DNA of 64,000 bases from Corynebacterium kutscheri. Lineage in GTDB: Bacteria > Actinomycetota > Actinomycetes > Mycobacteriales > Mycobacteriaceae. The stretch spans positions 1,984,001 to 2,048,000 of the forward strand of contig NZ_CP011312.1 of assembly GCF_000980835.1 (NCBI RefSeq), given 5' to 3'. The notes under the pieces were generated by a model that ran no database searches, was not told the origin of the DNA, and was given only the letters and a program-made list of their open reading frames with translations. The number at the start of each line of letters is the position of its first letter. The stretch's first letter is position 1. The position numbers were made by a program, and so were the translations under genes. Of the stretch, positions 37,483-47,217 are shown piece by piece.

Positions 37483-38771
37483 TAGCTATCCATGACATCG
37501 TGCATAACAATGGTTTGATCCCGTCCTGGTCCTACGCCGATATAAGAGATTCGGCAACCAGAAAGCTCTTCTAAACGACGCACATAGGCTTGTGCTTTTT
37601 CTGGCAGTTCGGCAAAAGTTGTGCACTCGGTAATATCTTCCTCCCACGCTGGCATGGTCTCATAGATCGGTACCGCGTGGTGGAACTCAGACTGGGTTAG
37701 TGGCATTTCCTCATGGCGTACGCCATCAACGTCATAGGCCACGCAAATAGGAATCTCACCAATACCAGTAAGCACATCAAGTTTGGTTAAGAAAAGATCG
37801 GTAAAACCATTAACTCGGGAAGCATAGCGAGCAATCACGGAATCGTACCAACCGCAGCGGCGCTTGCGGCCAGTATTTACACCAATTTCGCCACCAGTAA
37901 CCTGGAGGTACTCGCCCCATTTATCGAAAAGTTCGGTTGGGAATGGTCCTGCTCCCACCCGGGTAGTGTAGGCCTTGATAATACCCAAAGAACTAGTGAT
38001 TTTTGTTGGTCCAATACCAGAACCTACGCATGCGCCACCAGCAGTGGGATTTGAGGAGGTAACAAAAGGATAGGTGCCGTGATCGACATCGAGCATGGTG
38101 GCCTGGCCACCTTCCATCAGCACATGTTTTCCCTCGTCGAGAGCTTTATTTAACATGAGCTCGGCATCAACAACCATAGGGCGAAGACGATCCGCATAGG
38201 AAAGGAAGTACTGCACCATTTCTTCGACCTCAATGGCCTGGCGGTTGTACATCTTCACCAGAATCTGATTTTTCACATCCAGTGCGCTGGAGATTTTTTG
38301 ACGCAAAATAGATTCATCGAAAATATCTTGTACCCGAATACCAACGCGAGATACTTTATCGGCATAGGTTGGGCCAATTCCACGACCAGTAGTACCAATA
38401 GCACGCTTGCCTAGAAAACGTTCCTGAACCCGGTCAAGCACCTGATGATAGGGAGCAACGAAATGGGCATTTGCTGAAATACGCAACCGCGATGCATCCG
38501 CACCGCGCGCTTCTAGGCCATCTATTTCCTCAAAAAGTGCTTCCAGGTTAATAACAACGCCATTACCTAGAATCGGGACAGCATTTTCGCTCAGCACACC
38601 AGCGGGTAATAATTTGAGTTCGTATTTCTCTCCGCCAACGACAACAGTATGTCCGGCGTTGTTGCCGCCATTGGGTTTGACTACATAATCGACCAGGCCA
38701 CCAAGAATATCTGTAGCCTTACCTTTTCCTTCGTCGCCCCACTGGGCACCAACAATGACGATTGCCGCCAT
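37482..38771 (-). CDS. purA: Adenylosuccinate synthetase
   Basis: A 429-residue GTP-dependent enzyme forming adenylosuccinate from IMP and Asp. Motifs: [14 protein letters not shown] (8-21, P-loop plus catalytic Asp), [10 protein letters not shown] (His), [21 protein letters not shown] and TGRKRRCGW. The length is typical. The gene directly upstream of the PurT-like gene shares a TAATG junction with it, so both are in one transcript. Confidence 0.96.
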   Translation of the reverse strand: MAAIVIVGAQWGDEGKGKATDILGGLVDYVVKPNGGNNAGHTVVVGGEKYELKLLPAGVLSENAVPILGNGVVINLEALFEEIDGLEARGADASRLRISANAHFVAPYHQVLDRVQERFLGKRAIGTTGRGIGPTYADKVSRVGIRVQDIFDESILRQKISSALDVKNQILVKMYNRQAIEVEEMVQYFLSYADRLRPMVVDAELMLNKALDEGKHVLMEGGQATMLDVDHGTYPFVTSSNPTAGGACVGSGIGPTKITSSLGIIKAYTTRVGAGPFPTELFDKWGEYLQVTGGEIGVNTGRKRRCGWYDSVIARYASRVNGFTDLFLTKLDVLTGIGEIPICVAYDVDGVRHEEMPLTQSEFHHAVPIYETMPAWEEDITECTTFAELPEKAQAYVRRLEELSGCRISYIGVGPGRDQTIVMHDVMDS

Positions 38772-38962
38772 AACAGAAACACGTTCCTTACATTTTCTTC
38801 TGTGTTCTAACTTTAGCTAGTTCATAATCATGGTCACTATTAGCCAAAGTCACAACCCAATAAAAGCCGAGTACCTATCTTACAACTGGTACCGCAAAAA
38901 CACCCACGCCAGATGAAAAAGCTCACGCATCTTCAACAGAGAAATTGCTAAAGTTTCTTCTC

Positions 38963-39787
38963 ATGCGCACTGTTTTTCTTCGCTGCGGACAACCCGATTT
39001 CTCTTGTTTTTCTGATGAAGAGGTCTATGATCTTTCCGCTATCCCTCGCCGGGGGGAATTAAAAGTTCTTGACCGTATCGCAACTGAAATATTACCAGTT
39101 GATCCCACCCCGAGTTTGGCAGAGATTGCAGCTTCTACCCATGTTGACCACCTTGGCACACCTCAGCGCGCACCCCAACAGCCAGATACCACGCTACGTT
39201 GTATAGTCATTGGTACCGACGCAGCACTTTCTGCAGTGATAACCCGACTTATGCGCTCCGATCAGATGTGGGTGCATATCGGCTATATCCCTACTAAAAA
39301 AAGTGTGGCTGCAACCAATTGGGGTATTGATTTAAGTAGTGCAGCTACCCGCGCTCGGCAGGCCGATGTTGATCCGGTACCACTTATCCGCGATGATACT
39401 GGGGTTGCTATTGCCGGTAGCGCCTATATTAGTGATTGGCAGGATCGTGAAATCACCGCGGAGATAATTGTCGACGACTATATTTTGTTGCGCCACCAAT
39501 CTCGTAAACGAACCCCAACCACCGGTATTTTCGGTGCCCGACTCGTGCCTATGCTGGATGCTCCAGGGCTCGTGGCTGCCACCTTAATAACCGGGGAAAA
39601 CCCTAAAAAAAGACTTTTCCACACCACCCCAGCACTGCTAAGCGATCCGCAGACTATCGCCACTGGACGAGCACTACAAGCAGGTGGCGAGGAATTAAAA
39701 ATAACCATCGACGGAGTTCCTAGAAAACGCCCGGTAGAACGGGTCACTTTTTACCGCCATCTGCGCGATCTACAAATTGTGCGCTAA
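38963..39787 (+). CDS. Hypothetical protein with diacylglycerol-kinase-like flavour
   Basis: A 274-residue soluble protein, not recognised. It contains LRCIVIGTDAALSAVITRLM (about 80-100) with a nucleotide-fold look, a DRE-ITAEIIVDD stretch, and a C-terminal RALQAGGEELKITIDGVPRKRPVERVTFYRH in segments resembling the end of lipid-kinase domains. That resemblance is weak inference. No signal peptide or transmembrane helix. Start ATG 38963 (MRTVFL) is preferred to the one 6 codons upstream on composition; neither has a clear RBS. It stands alone, divergent from purA and convergent with the FUSC gene. Confidence 0.7.
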   Translation: MRTVFLRCGQPDFSCFSDEEVYDLSAIPRRGELKVLDRIATEILPVDPTPSLAEIAASTHVDHLGTPQRAPQQPDTTLRCIVIGTDAALSAVITRLMRSDQMWVHIGYIPTKKSVAATNWGIDLSSAATRARQADVDPVPLIRDDTGVAIAGSAYISDWQDREITAEIIVDDYILLRHQSRKRTPTTGIFGARLVPMLDAPGLVAATLITGENPKKRLFHTTPALLSDPQTIATGRALQAGGEELKITIDGVPRKRPVERVTFYRHLRDLQIVR

Positions 39788-39800
39788 CAACACTAAAAAA

Positions 39801-40973
39801 CTATTCTTCCCAAATTTCTGGCGGGTACTTTGGCGAACGTGAAGTAGGAGCAAGCACAGCTAAAGCTGATTCTCTAGAAAGCCCACAAATTTGTAAGAAA
39901 TCCACAATCAGGGAACGTGACTGTGCCAAAATAACCTGTGCGCTTAGTACCCCGCCTTCGGCGATATCTTGGTTTGCCCGTGCTCCTAAATAGCGTAGTC
40001 GGCGCACTAGCTCCGGGATTTCTACTGCCTCGGAGTTTTCCCAGGGACGTAAATAAATCTTAGTAAGTTTTGCAGATACATCCGATAGCTCCACAATGAT
40101 GTCGATTTGGTCTTCGCTAACAACATCAGAGTCATCAATAAGCACCTGGGCGCGTCGGGCAAGCACCCGGGTATTGCGAATCGAATTGTCCACTGGTGCT
40201 AAGATTCGCACTAATGAGCGCACTCTGCGCCGTGATGCCCACAAAAACGGCGAAATACGGGTGTCTTCTTCCCCTGATTTTGCCGCTTCCAACATGGAAT
40301 TAATAGTTGATTGAGATCCGCGCACAGTAACTAAAGCCTCATTAATTGCATCAGAATCACCAGTGCTTAACGACGCAGCAACATCGGCTAGCACACTAGA
40401 GGCAATACTGAGTACCTTGGCTACTTCCCTACGACCTCCAGCAAGCGGTGAATGCGGTAGTAATGCCATTACGACTATTCCCACCGAGCAGCCAACAATC
40501 GCATCAATTACTCGGTTTAAGCCATCTTCAGATCCTGGCGGAATAATTGTTGAAATAAGGATCGAACCAATTGCTACCTGATTAACCAACAATTGACTCG
40601 GTGATAAAAAGTTAGCCAATAGAACAGAAAGAAAAACCGCTACCGATAACTGCCAATATCCAGTTCCGATAACCATAATCAACAAATCGCCTAAGGCTAC
40701 TCCAAGCGCACATCCCAAACTAAGCTCTAAGGCACGATTTAACCGGGTACCACTAGAAAGCCCTAAAATAATCAGTGCGGCCATAGGAGCAAAAAAAGGG
40801 CGCGGGTGCCCTACTACTTCAGCAGCAATCCATAGGGCGATTCCAGCAGCAATAGCACCTTGCACAATGGATAAAAGGTTATTGCGCACCCGCTGTAACC
40901 GCTGAGTTAATGAGTTTTCTACTTCTTTGAAATACTCGAAGGTACGCTCGGTATTTTTATCCTTATGCTCCAT
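39801..40973 (-). CDS. FUSC / aromatic-acid exporter family protein, copy B
   Basis: A 390-residue protein. Residues 30-170 hold five or six helices with HPRPFFAPMAALIILG and LELSLGCALGVALGDLL, the FUSC/ArAE signature. Residues 175-390 are a cytosolic helical domain with RNTRVLARRAQVLIDDSD. It is a tandem paralogue of the gene at 41133-42296, sharing that layout and many exact motifs. RBS GAGG is 6 bases before the ATG. Family members export aromatic acids or line plant/bacterial channels; substrate unknown. Confidence 0.85.
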   Translation of the reverse strand: MEHKDKNTERTFEYFKEVENSLTQRLQRVRNNLLSIVQGAIAAGIALWIAAEVVGHPRPFFAPMAALIILGLSSGTRLNRALELSLGCALGVALGDLLIMVIGTGYWQLSVAVFLSVLLANFLSPSQLLVNQVAIGSILISTIIPPGSEDGLNRVIDAIVGCSVGIVVMALLPHSPLAGGRREVAKVLSIASSVLADVAASLSTGDSDAINEALVTVRGSQSTINSMLEAAKSGEEDTRISPFLWASRRRVRSLVRILAPVDNSIRNTRVLARRAQVLIDDSDVVSEDQIDIIVELSDVSAKLTKIYLRPWENSEAVEIPELVRRLRYLGARANQDIAEGGVLSAQVILAQSRSLIVDFLQICGLSRESALAVLAPTSRSPKYPPEIWEE

Positions 40974-41132
40974 ACATAACCTCAGCCTATGTAACCCCTA
41001 TGCTTTTATCCTTGCAGTAAAACATATGCGTTCATAGTGTAGCCATATCCACCAAAAGATGCAGTAAAAAGCACAACAACACCCGAGCATAATATGACAA
41101 TCAGACGCTGTTATCCTGGAGTTATCGCAATC

Positions 41133-42296
41133 TTAAAAAGCACCATTTTCTCCGCGCCATAGCTTATCCGGCGAGGCTGGGTGCGCCGAGCACGGTGCCA
41201 AACCTGATACTGCCGATGCGCGTGACATGCCACAGATTTGTTGGAGATCAACAATCAGTGCTCGCGTTTGAGCAAGAAGTGCGTAAGCGCTGAGCACCCG
41301 GCCGTCGACAAGCTCTATAGAAGCATTTCTGCCAGTTTCACTCAGCAAACGCATAATTCTCGGCGTTTCAACTGCAGCTGATACATCCGTTGTTCCATAA
41401 AACATCCGACTTAAGGCTTCGGTGGCCTCAGCGGTACGGCTAATTAACTCAATTTGTTGAGGACTAACTTCATCGCGATCTTCGCTTAAAATCAGGGCAT
41501 GTCTGGCCAATACGCGGGTATTACGCATGACATTATCCACCGGATTTAAAATACGAATCAGTGACCGCAGACTACGACGTTGCGTCCATAATAATGGTGA
41601 AGTGCTAATGCTTTCTTTGCCCATATTTGCCGCCGAGATCATGGCATTAATCTGTCCTTGGGTTCCACGTGCCTCGGTAAGTGCATCAGCAATCGCATCG
41701 GCGTTTTGACTGGCCAAGGCCTTCGCTACCGATCGCTGTACGCCAGCAGAAATACCAAGAATTTTTGCTATTTCTCTCCGACCAGAACGCAACGGCGATT
41801 CCGGAACAATAGCAATAACAATAAGCCCCACCACGCCACCAATAAAGGCATCAAGCATTCGATCAGTGCCACCTGAAGTACCCGGTGGCAAGATCGTGGC
41901 AATAAGCACTGAAGCAAACGCCGCCTGGTTAGCTACTAATACTCCTTTGTCTACTACAGTTGCCAAAGCGATTGAGACAGATACTGCTACCGCAATCTGC
42001 CACACACCACTGCCTACCCCGGCAATAATAAGATCGCCAAGGCCAACACCAATGCTTACCCCAAGAACCAGCTCAATGGAACGACGAATGCGTTCACCAC
42101 CGGTCGTGCTTAAAACAATGACAGTAGACATGGGAGCAAAAAATGGCTGAGCGTGGCCAAAAATATGTAACCCCACCCAGTAGCTTAAACCAGCTGCAAT
42201 ACCAACCTGCACGATATACATTGCATTTGCCCGCAGCCTCATCAAACCCGCCCGGAAGCGGTTCATCTTTTTTATTTCTTCCCATGACAATGCCAT
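41133..42296 (-). CDS. FUSC / aromatic-acid exporter family protein, copy A
   Basis: A 387-residue paralogue of the preceding protein: HAQPFFAPMSTVIVLS, IELVLGVSIGVGLGDLI and RNTRVLARHALILSED are shared with substitutions. TVLPPGTSGGTDRMLDAFIGG parallels the copy B segment. Start ATG 42296 has GGGGG 5 bases upstream. It lies 160 bases upstream of copy B on the same strand, so co-transcription is possible, but separate promoters cannot be excluded. Confidence 0.85.
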   Translation of the reverse strand: MALSWEEIKKMNRFRAGLMRLRANAMYIVQVGIAAGLSYWVGLHIFGHAQPFFAPMSTVIVLSTTGGERIRRSIELVLGVSIGVGLGDLIIAGVGSGVWQIAVAVSVSIALATVVDKGVLVANQAAFASVLIATILPPGTSGGTDRMLDAFIGGVVGLIVIAIVPESPLRSGRREIAKILGISAGVQRSVAKALASQNADAIADALTEARGTQGQINAMISAANMGKESISTSPLLWTQRRSLRSLIRILNPVDNVMRNTRVLARHALILSEDRDEVSPQQIELISRTAEATEALSRMFYGTTDVSAAVETPRIMRLLSETGRNASIELVDGRVLSAYALLAQTRALIVDLQQICGMSRASAVSGLAPCSAHPASPDKLWRGENGAF

Positions 42297-42331
42297 ATAT
42301 CCCCCTTTTTTAGCATCCTAAGCTAGTGAGC

Positions 42332-42440
42332 AAACAAAAACTCCGCCGCTTATCATAGCGACGGAGTTTAACCTTATAAAACAACAAGTGCTCTAATTAA
42401 TGCTTATTGAAAAGCCATGGTTTTCTCACAGAGGGCAAAA
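42332..42440 (-). pseudogene. Possible relic of a second fba 3' end with its terminator
   Basis: The hairpin at 42332-42369 (AACTCCGCCGCTTAT...AGCGACGGAGTT) is nearly the same as the fba terminator at 43267-43304. Both are followed at similar distance by related sequence: here TTATTGAAAAGCCATGGTT and CACAGAG, at fba TTACTTAGAAACCGTGGTT and TACAGAG (the end of the fba reading frame). This suggests a truncated duplicate of the fba tail. The match is short and judged by eye. Confidence 0.4.
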
Positions 42441-42540
42441 AACTAATTGAAATACCTCTGCCAACCTTAAAATAGCTCGCTCACATTCAGCATATAAGCA
42501 TTGGCTCCCTCTAAAAGAACAGGTAAGGACAACTACCTAT

Positions 42541-42758
42541 TTGGACATTGACGAAGCTATTGGAATTGGGACAGCTAACGGTACTCTGCAACGAGAAATT
42601 GCTACAGAACTAACCAGCTTCAGTCCGTGTAGGAATGGTTATCAAAAAAGAATTTCATTCAAATGTCCGATATCCTGGATTAGTCAGCTGGGCACAGCAG
42701 GCACGATGCAACTGGCATCCTGAACTTGGCCCACAGGGAATGTGGTACATCTACTGAA
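42541..42758 (+). pseudogene. Short frameshifted gene remnant
   Basis: A plus-strand frame from 42541 (LDIDEAIGIGTANGTLQREI) runs to about 42620. After a -1 shift it continues as VRVGMVIKKEFHSNVRYPGL and GPQGMWYIY to a stop at 42756-42758. Both pieces read like protein but neither is intact. Family not recognised. Confidence 0.4.
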
Positions 42759-42769
42759 AATAGGTTTTC

Positions 42770-43221
42770 ATGAAACACGTATCAAGCAGTATTACCGGCT
42801 ACGAGGATAAACTAGTTGAGTTTGACCAGCATGCCCGCGCTACTATTCAACGCTATCAAACAGGAAACAGTGCTTTTATTGACCCAGATATTCCTGTCAA
42901 TGACCTCAGTAATACTAGTTTTCCCAAAGAATCATTGATCCGCCTGCGGGATTCATCTTTGCCTATCGACGAATGCTTGATGGCAATTACCTGTCTTATC
43001 GGGGTGTGGTTTTTAGATTGTTCTCACGGTGGTGGAATTATATTCCCATGACCACCCCACAATCGCCGCTATATCTCAAATTCGGCGTCGGTGTTGTCAC
43101 CGGCACAGTATTCTGGAACGCTGTAGCAGCCGCTCAGGATATTCTTGATGGTGAAGATCTATCTTTTACTGAAGAGCTATTAACTACCACTATCACGGTG
43201 GCACAATCTTCTCCCAACTAG
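42770..43221 (+). pseudogene. Frameshifted hypothetical gene
   Basis: An ATG-initiated frame (MKHVSSSITGYEDKL...IPVNDLSNTSFPKESLIRL) loses sense near 42955. Moving to the -1 frame there gives FAYRRMLDGNYLSYRGVV, FSRWWNYIPMTTPQSPLYL and a C-terminus with a short hydrophobic GVGVVTGTVFWNAVAAAQD, ending TVAQSSPN at 43221. Joined, it would be a protein of about 150 residues, so one base seems to have been lost or gained. I do not recognise the family. No slippery heptamer is visible, so programmed frameshifting is unlikely. Confidence 0.55.
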
Positions 43222-43266
43222 TTTTCTTAGGAACCAGACTCTGCGCTCCGTTTAAGCAAAAGGTAG

Positions 43267-43304
43267 AAAAAACTCCGCCGCTATGAATAAGCGGCGGAGT
43301 TTAG
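43267..43304 (-). terminator. Terminator of fba
   Basis: AACTCCGCCGCT and AGCGGCGGAGTT form the stem; on the minus strand it ends in six T. It lies 21 bases past the fba stop. Confidence 0.9.
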
Positions 43305-43324
43305 TTTGGATAAAAGTTACTGTG

Positions 43325-44359
43325 TTACTTAGAAACCGTGGTTCCTACAGAGTGCAGATCCTGGCAAGCCTCAATAATGCGCTCAGACATGCCCTGCTCA
43401 GCCTTCTTCATATAAGAACGAGGATCATATGCCTTCTTGTTGCCAACTTCACCGTCAACCTTCAGCACACCGTCATAGTTGGTGAACATGTGGCCAACGA
43501 TTGGGCGAGAGAATGCGTACTGGGTATCGGTATCAACATTCATCTTGATAACACCGTAGCGTAATGCTTCTTCGATCTTCTCCTTCTCGGAACCGGAGCC
43601 ACCGTGGAAAACGAAGTCGAACGGTAGAGCTGCATCATCAAGACCAAGCTTCTTGCGAGCAACCTTCTGGCCTTCAAGTAGCACCTCAGGACGAAGCTGG
43701 ACGTTACCTGGCTTATACACGCCGTGTACGTTACCGAAGGTAGCAGCGAGCAGGTAGCGACCTTTTTCACCGGTGCCGATTGCGTCGATAGTCTTCTCGA
43801 AATCCTCTGGGGAGGTGTAAAGGTTAGCATCGTGCTTAGCCTCAACGCCGTCTTCTTCGCCGCCGACAACACCAATCTCAACCTCAAGGATGATATTAGC
43901 CTTGCGAGCCTTTTCTAGTAGCTCCTGAGCGATAACCAGGTTTTCGTCGATAGGTACTGCAGAACCATCCCACATGTGAGACTGGAACAAAGGCAGCTCA
44001 CCGCGGTCAACGCGCTCCTGAGAAATAGCAATCAGGGGACGAACGTACTCGTCTAGAACTTCCTTCTGGCAGTGATCGGTATGCAAGGCAACGTTAATGC
44101 CGTAGCTCTTTGCTGCCTCATGAGCAAAAGCAGCCAAAGCCAACGCGCCCTTAACCTTGTTCTTTACTGCCAAGCCGGAGCCAAACTCTGCGCCACCGGT
44201 AGAGAACTGAATGATGCCATCGGACTCAGCCTCAGCAAAACCCTTCAGTGCAGCGTTAATGGTTTCAGAGGAGGTGCAGTTGATAGCAGGGAAAGCAAAA
44301 CCGCCTTCCTTAGCGCGATCAAGCATCTCGTTATAGACCTCAGGGGTTGCGATAGGCAT
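43325..44359 (-). CDS. fba: Fructose-bisphosphate aldolase, class II
   Basis: A 344-residue zinc aldolase cleaving fructose 1,6-bisphosphate in glycolysis and gluconeogenesis. NVALHTDHCQKE carries the catalytic Asp and a zinc His, EVEIGVVGGEEDG the substrate loop, and FVFHGGSGSEKE the second metal/phosphate site. The end KMNVDTDTQYAFSRPI is typical. GGAGG lies 9 bases before the ATG, a strong RBS fitting high expression. Confidence 0.97.
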   Translation of the reverse strand: MPIATPEVYNEMLDRAKEGGFAFPAINCTSSETINAALKGFAEAESDGIIQFSTGGAEFGSGLAVKNKVKGALALAAFAHEAAKSYGINVALHTDHCQKEVLDEYVRPLIAISQERVDRGELPLFQSHMWDGSAVPIDENLVIAQELLEKARKANIILEVEIGVVGGEEDGVEAKHDANLYTSPEDFEKTIDAIGTGEKGRYLLAATFGNVHGVYKPGNVQLRPEVLLEGQKVARKKLGLDDAALPFDFVFHGGSGSEKEKIEEALRYGVIKMNVDTDTQYAFSRPIVGHMFTNYDGVLKVDGEVGNKKAYDPRSYMKKAEQGMSERIIEACQDLHSVGTTVSK

Positions 44360-44613
44360 GTAGTTAATCCTCCGATTTAGATCACTGTGTGTACTTTATG
44401 CACATGGTCTTCCATGTGACCCACTTTTCTATTATGCCAGTATCACCGACCAAATGACAGGTCGAAAGTGCGAAAAATTAGAGACACTTCCCACAGATTC
44501 AGACATAATCGAAACTAAAACGGCATAACTGGTCAGCTTAAGCCAACAAATTGTTGGTATCTCCGCTACGCTTTTCGACGCTTGACCTACTCACCCCACC
44601 ACAACCAACTAGA

Positions 44614-45774
44614 CTATTCGCTAGTGTTATGAGCTTCATCTTCGACTTGCGATAACCGTGCGGCGGCTTCCATAAGCATCCACCCGGAAAGCTGCACAGA
44701 TAAATCTCGTTCGTCGATACGTACAACCCGAACGAGATCACTAATTGTCGAAGCTCCTACCCCATAATTGTGTGGCAAACGTGCATCCTCTATCCATGCG
44801 GTAGCAAAAACCGGCAGACCGTCTACCTCCAGGCGGTGATTCCATACGCTTTCGGCAGAAGCCATCACCAAGCGTTGCGCAATTTTTTTCGCTGCCCGAC
44901 CGGCCTCATTATCACTGGGTAACCGTACTGCGGCATCGGCAAGATAGCGCACCAAAATTCCTTTGAATAACCCGCCATCACCATCACCGGTATCCCAATC
45001 AATAACTCCTTTATCGTTAGCCATTTCCTTGGCCACCACATGGATAAGCGCTCTCGCGTGAGAAAGGTACTCTACCGCTTCATCTGCTTGACCACGTTGC
45101 TGCAACGCTAGCGCGATCTCAACACATGCTCCTATAACAGTTCCCTGGTTATAGGGAAAAATATATTTCACTGTTTGTGGGCCATGCATAGACATACGTA
45201 CGCCATCCATGACCAGACCGCGTTCATCGATAAGCGTTTCAAAAACCCAATCAATTAACTGCCGGGCTTCATCGACTAACCCACGACGAGCCAACATTAT
45301 CGCCGCTGGGCCATTGGTGGGAACATTGAAAAAGTTTTCTCCTGTTCGCCACGGCAACACACCAGCAAACTCATCCACGCCTTCGCCAATATTAGCTTCT
45401 AAGGTGCGAATAAACTTCCGTGGGCCTTTTTGCACCTCACGGGCACGTTCTAAAGCTAAGGCTAACCACGTTTTATCGTCATAATAATTATTACTGGTCA
45501 GCTTGCCTAGATTACGCAGACGAATACCAGCAATGGTGTGGCGAATCATTGCCTTGCGAGTCTTAGATGAACGACGCAAGGTGGCATCGACTAGACAGTC
45601 CAAATAATGTGCCTGCCACCAATAATGCCAACGATAGAAAAGCTTTTCCTTCGTACTCGGCGGCCAGGCCACCACGGCAAGATTAGTTTTAGGAATTCCC
45701 CATAACCGCGAGCTATGGCGTTCATTAATCGCTTGTTCAGACAGATCAGCGCGATGCATCCAAATTTCTGACAC
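44614..45774 (-). CDS. Glycoside hydrolase family 76 (alpha-1,6-mannanase-like)
   Basis: About 386 residues of a GH76-type (alpha/alpha)6 barrel. NNYYDDKTWLALAL is the substrate-cleft Asp-Asp motif, VLPWRTGENFFNVPTNGPAAI the conserved core, and YIFPYNQGTVIGACVEIAL the later helix pair. No signal peptide, so it may act in the cytoplasm on mannan or lipomannan intermediates (inference). Start uncertain: GTG 45774 lies 12 bases after AAGGA; in-frame alternatives extend to 45813. Confidence 0.8.
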   Translation of the reverse strand: MSEIWMHRADLSEQAINERHSSRLWGIPKTNLAVVAWPPSTKEKLFYRWHYWWQAHYLDCLVDATLRRSSKTRKAMIRHTIAGIRLRNLGKLTSNNYYDDKTWLALALERAREVQKGPRKFIRTLEANIGEGVDEFAGVLPWRTGENFFNVPTNGPAAIMLARRGLVDEARQLIDWVFETLIDERGLVMDGVRMSMHGPQTVKYIFPYNQGTVIGACVEIALALQQRGQADEAVEYLSHARALIHVVAKEMANDKGVIDWDTGDGDGGLFKGILVRYLADAAVRLPSDNEAGRAAKKIAQRLVMASAESVWNHRLEVDGLPVFATAWIEDARLPHNYGVGASTISDLVRVVRIDERDLSVQLSGWMLMEAAARLSQVEDEAHNTSE

Positions 45775-45912
45775 GAAAACCAAGTTTCCTTCGTATTTTC
45801 TCCGCACCCTCACGCACGGAACTTAATCTTCCATAGTAGCCGGTAATGCCCGGCTTTCCGTACCAAGTTCTCGGATACTAAGCCGTACTGAACACTCCAG
45901 CAACTAGTCTCA

Positions 45913-46590
45913 TTACCAAGCTGCGTCGAGATCCGCATGCTGACGAATCCAGGTATGCATGGCAATACCAGCAGCAACTCCCGCATTAATGGAACGGGTT
46001 GAACCAAATTGTGCAATGGAACAAGTCATAAGCGCATTTTCTCGTGCAGCTAAAGTTACCCCAGGGCCTTCTTGACCAAAAAGCAATAGGCATTCCCGTG
46101 GTAATTCAGCAGTTTCTAACGGCACCGAACCCGGCGTGTTATCAATAGCAACCACGGTTAGCCCCTGCGCCAATGCCCAAGTAACCAGTTCTTCGGTGGT
46201 CTCATGGTGTTGCAAATGCTGATAACGATCAGTGACCATTGCTCCCCGGCGATTCCAACGCCGTCGGCCAACAATATGCACAGTATTGACCGCAAAGGCA
46301 TTCGCCGTGCGCACAACGGTGCCAATATTGGCATCATTTTCAAAATTCTCAATCGCTATATGAAGCGCATGCCGGCGACTATCAATGTCCTTGACAATCG
46401 CCGCACGAGTCCAATAGCGGTAAGCATCAACTACGTTACGACGATCCCCGGCAGCGAGAAGTTCAGCGTCGAAACGCTCATCGGTAGGCAATGGGGTAGT
46501 CGGGTATTCTTCTGCCCAGGGTTTTACCCCATGAAGACCTTCGCCCCATTCGGTAGGGCCGACAGGTTCATTTACTATGTTTTCACTCAA
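45913..46590 (-). CDS. SpoU/TrmH-family RNA 2'-O-methyltransferase
   Basis: A 225-residue SPOUT methyltransferase with all three motifs: NDANIGTVVRTANAFAV (motif 1), LLFGQEGPGVT (motif 2) and RSINAGVAAGIAMHTWIR (motif 3, the knot). Target, tRNA or rRNA, is unknown. Start is TTG 46590: AAAGGA lies 8 bases upstream and the codon overlaps the end of pyrE (CTTGAGTGA), so it is coupled to pyrE by an 8-base overlap. Confidence 0.9.
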   Translation of the reverse strand: MSENIVNEPVGPTEWGEGLHGVKPWAEEYPTTPLPTDERFDAELLAAGDRRNVVDAYRYWTRAAIVKDIDSRRHALHIAIENFENDANIGTVVRTANAFAVNTVHIVGRRRWNRRGAMVTDRYQHLQHHETTEELVTWALAQGLTVVAIDNTPGSVPLETAELPRECLLLFGQEGPGVTLAARENALMTCSIAQFGSTRSINAGVAAGIAMHTWIRQHADLDAAW

Positions 46591-47131
46591 GACCTAGATC
46601 CTTTAAACCAAGCACAAAGCGGTATTCCAGGCCAGCTTCTGCAATAACTGTATCTGCTCCGGTTGCCCGATCAACTACAGTAGCCACACCTACTACTTCT
46701 GCCCCGGCTTCCCTTAAAGCAGCAACGGCGGTCAGTGGCGAATTACCGGTCGTCGTAGTGTCTTCTACTACCAAAACTTTTTTACCCACTACATCAGGGC
46801 CTTCAATACGGCGCTGCATACCGTGCTTCTTAGCTTCTTTGCGTACCACAAAACTATTAATTTCTGGACCATCTGCATGCATAATGGCCGTTGCTACTGG
46901 ATCAGCACCTAAGGTTAGCCCACCCACAGCAACATAATCCCAATCACTAGTAAGCTCACGCAAAAGCTCACCAATAAGTCGTGATGCCTGCGCATGTAAG
47001 GTAGCGCGGCGAAGATCGACATAATAATCGGCGTGTTTTCCAGAACTAAGCGTTACCGCACCATGTACCACGGCTAGCTCTTTAACCAACTTAGCTAGCT
47101 CTACTTTCTTGGCTTCATTAATAGCGCTCAT
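46583..47131 (-). CDS. pyrE: Orotate phosphoribosyltransferase
   Basis: A 182-residue enzyme of UMP synthesis. GAVTLSSGKHADYYVDLR is the N-terminal orotate region and KVLVVEDTTTTGNSPLTAV the PRPP-binding motif. VRKEAKKHGMQRRIEG contains the flexible catalytic loop. AAAGGG lies 5-9 bases upstream of the ATG. It is followed by the overlapping methyltransferase gene. Confidence 0.95.
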   Translation of the reverse strand: MSAINEAKKVELAKLVKELAVVHGAVTLSSGKHADYYVDLRRATLHAQASRLIGELLRELTSDWDYVAVGGLTLGADPVATAIMHADGPEINSFVVRKEAKKHGMQRRIEGPDVVGKKVLVVEDTTTTGNSPLTAVAALREAGAEVVGVATVVDRATGADTVIAEAGLEYRFVLGLKDLGLE

Positions 47132-47217
47132 TGCTGCCCTTTCCCGATTTCTTGCTTATGTCTGCTCACATATTATCTGCTGCTACCTATTGCGCTAAAA
47201 GTTACCCGGTACGAGCA

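Noticed and set aside
42950-42965. Programmed -1 frameshift in the hypothetical gene at 42770-43221
   Set aside because: No slippery heptamer and no following pseudoknot; the surrounding DNA is full of decayed frames, so a simple mutation is more likely.
44376-44420. GlxR (cAMP-receptor) site upstream of fba
   Set aside because: TGTG and CACA half-sites are present but their spacing and central bases do not fit TGTGA-N6-TCACA.
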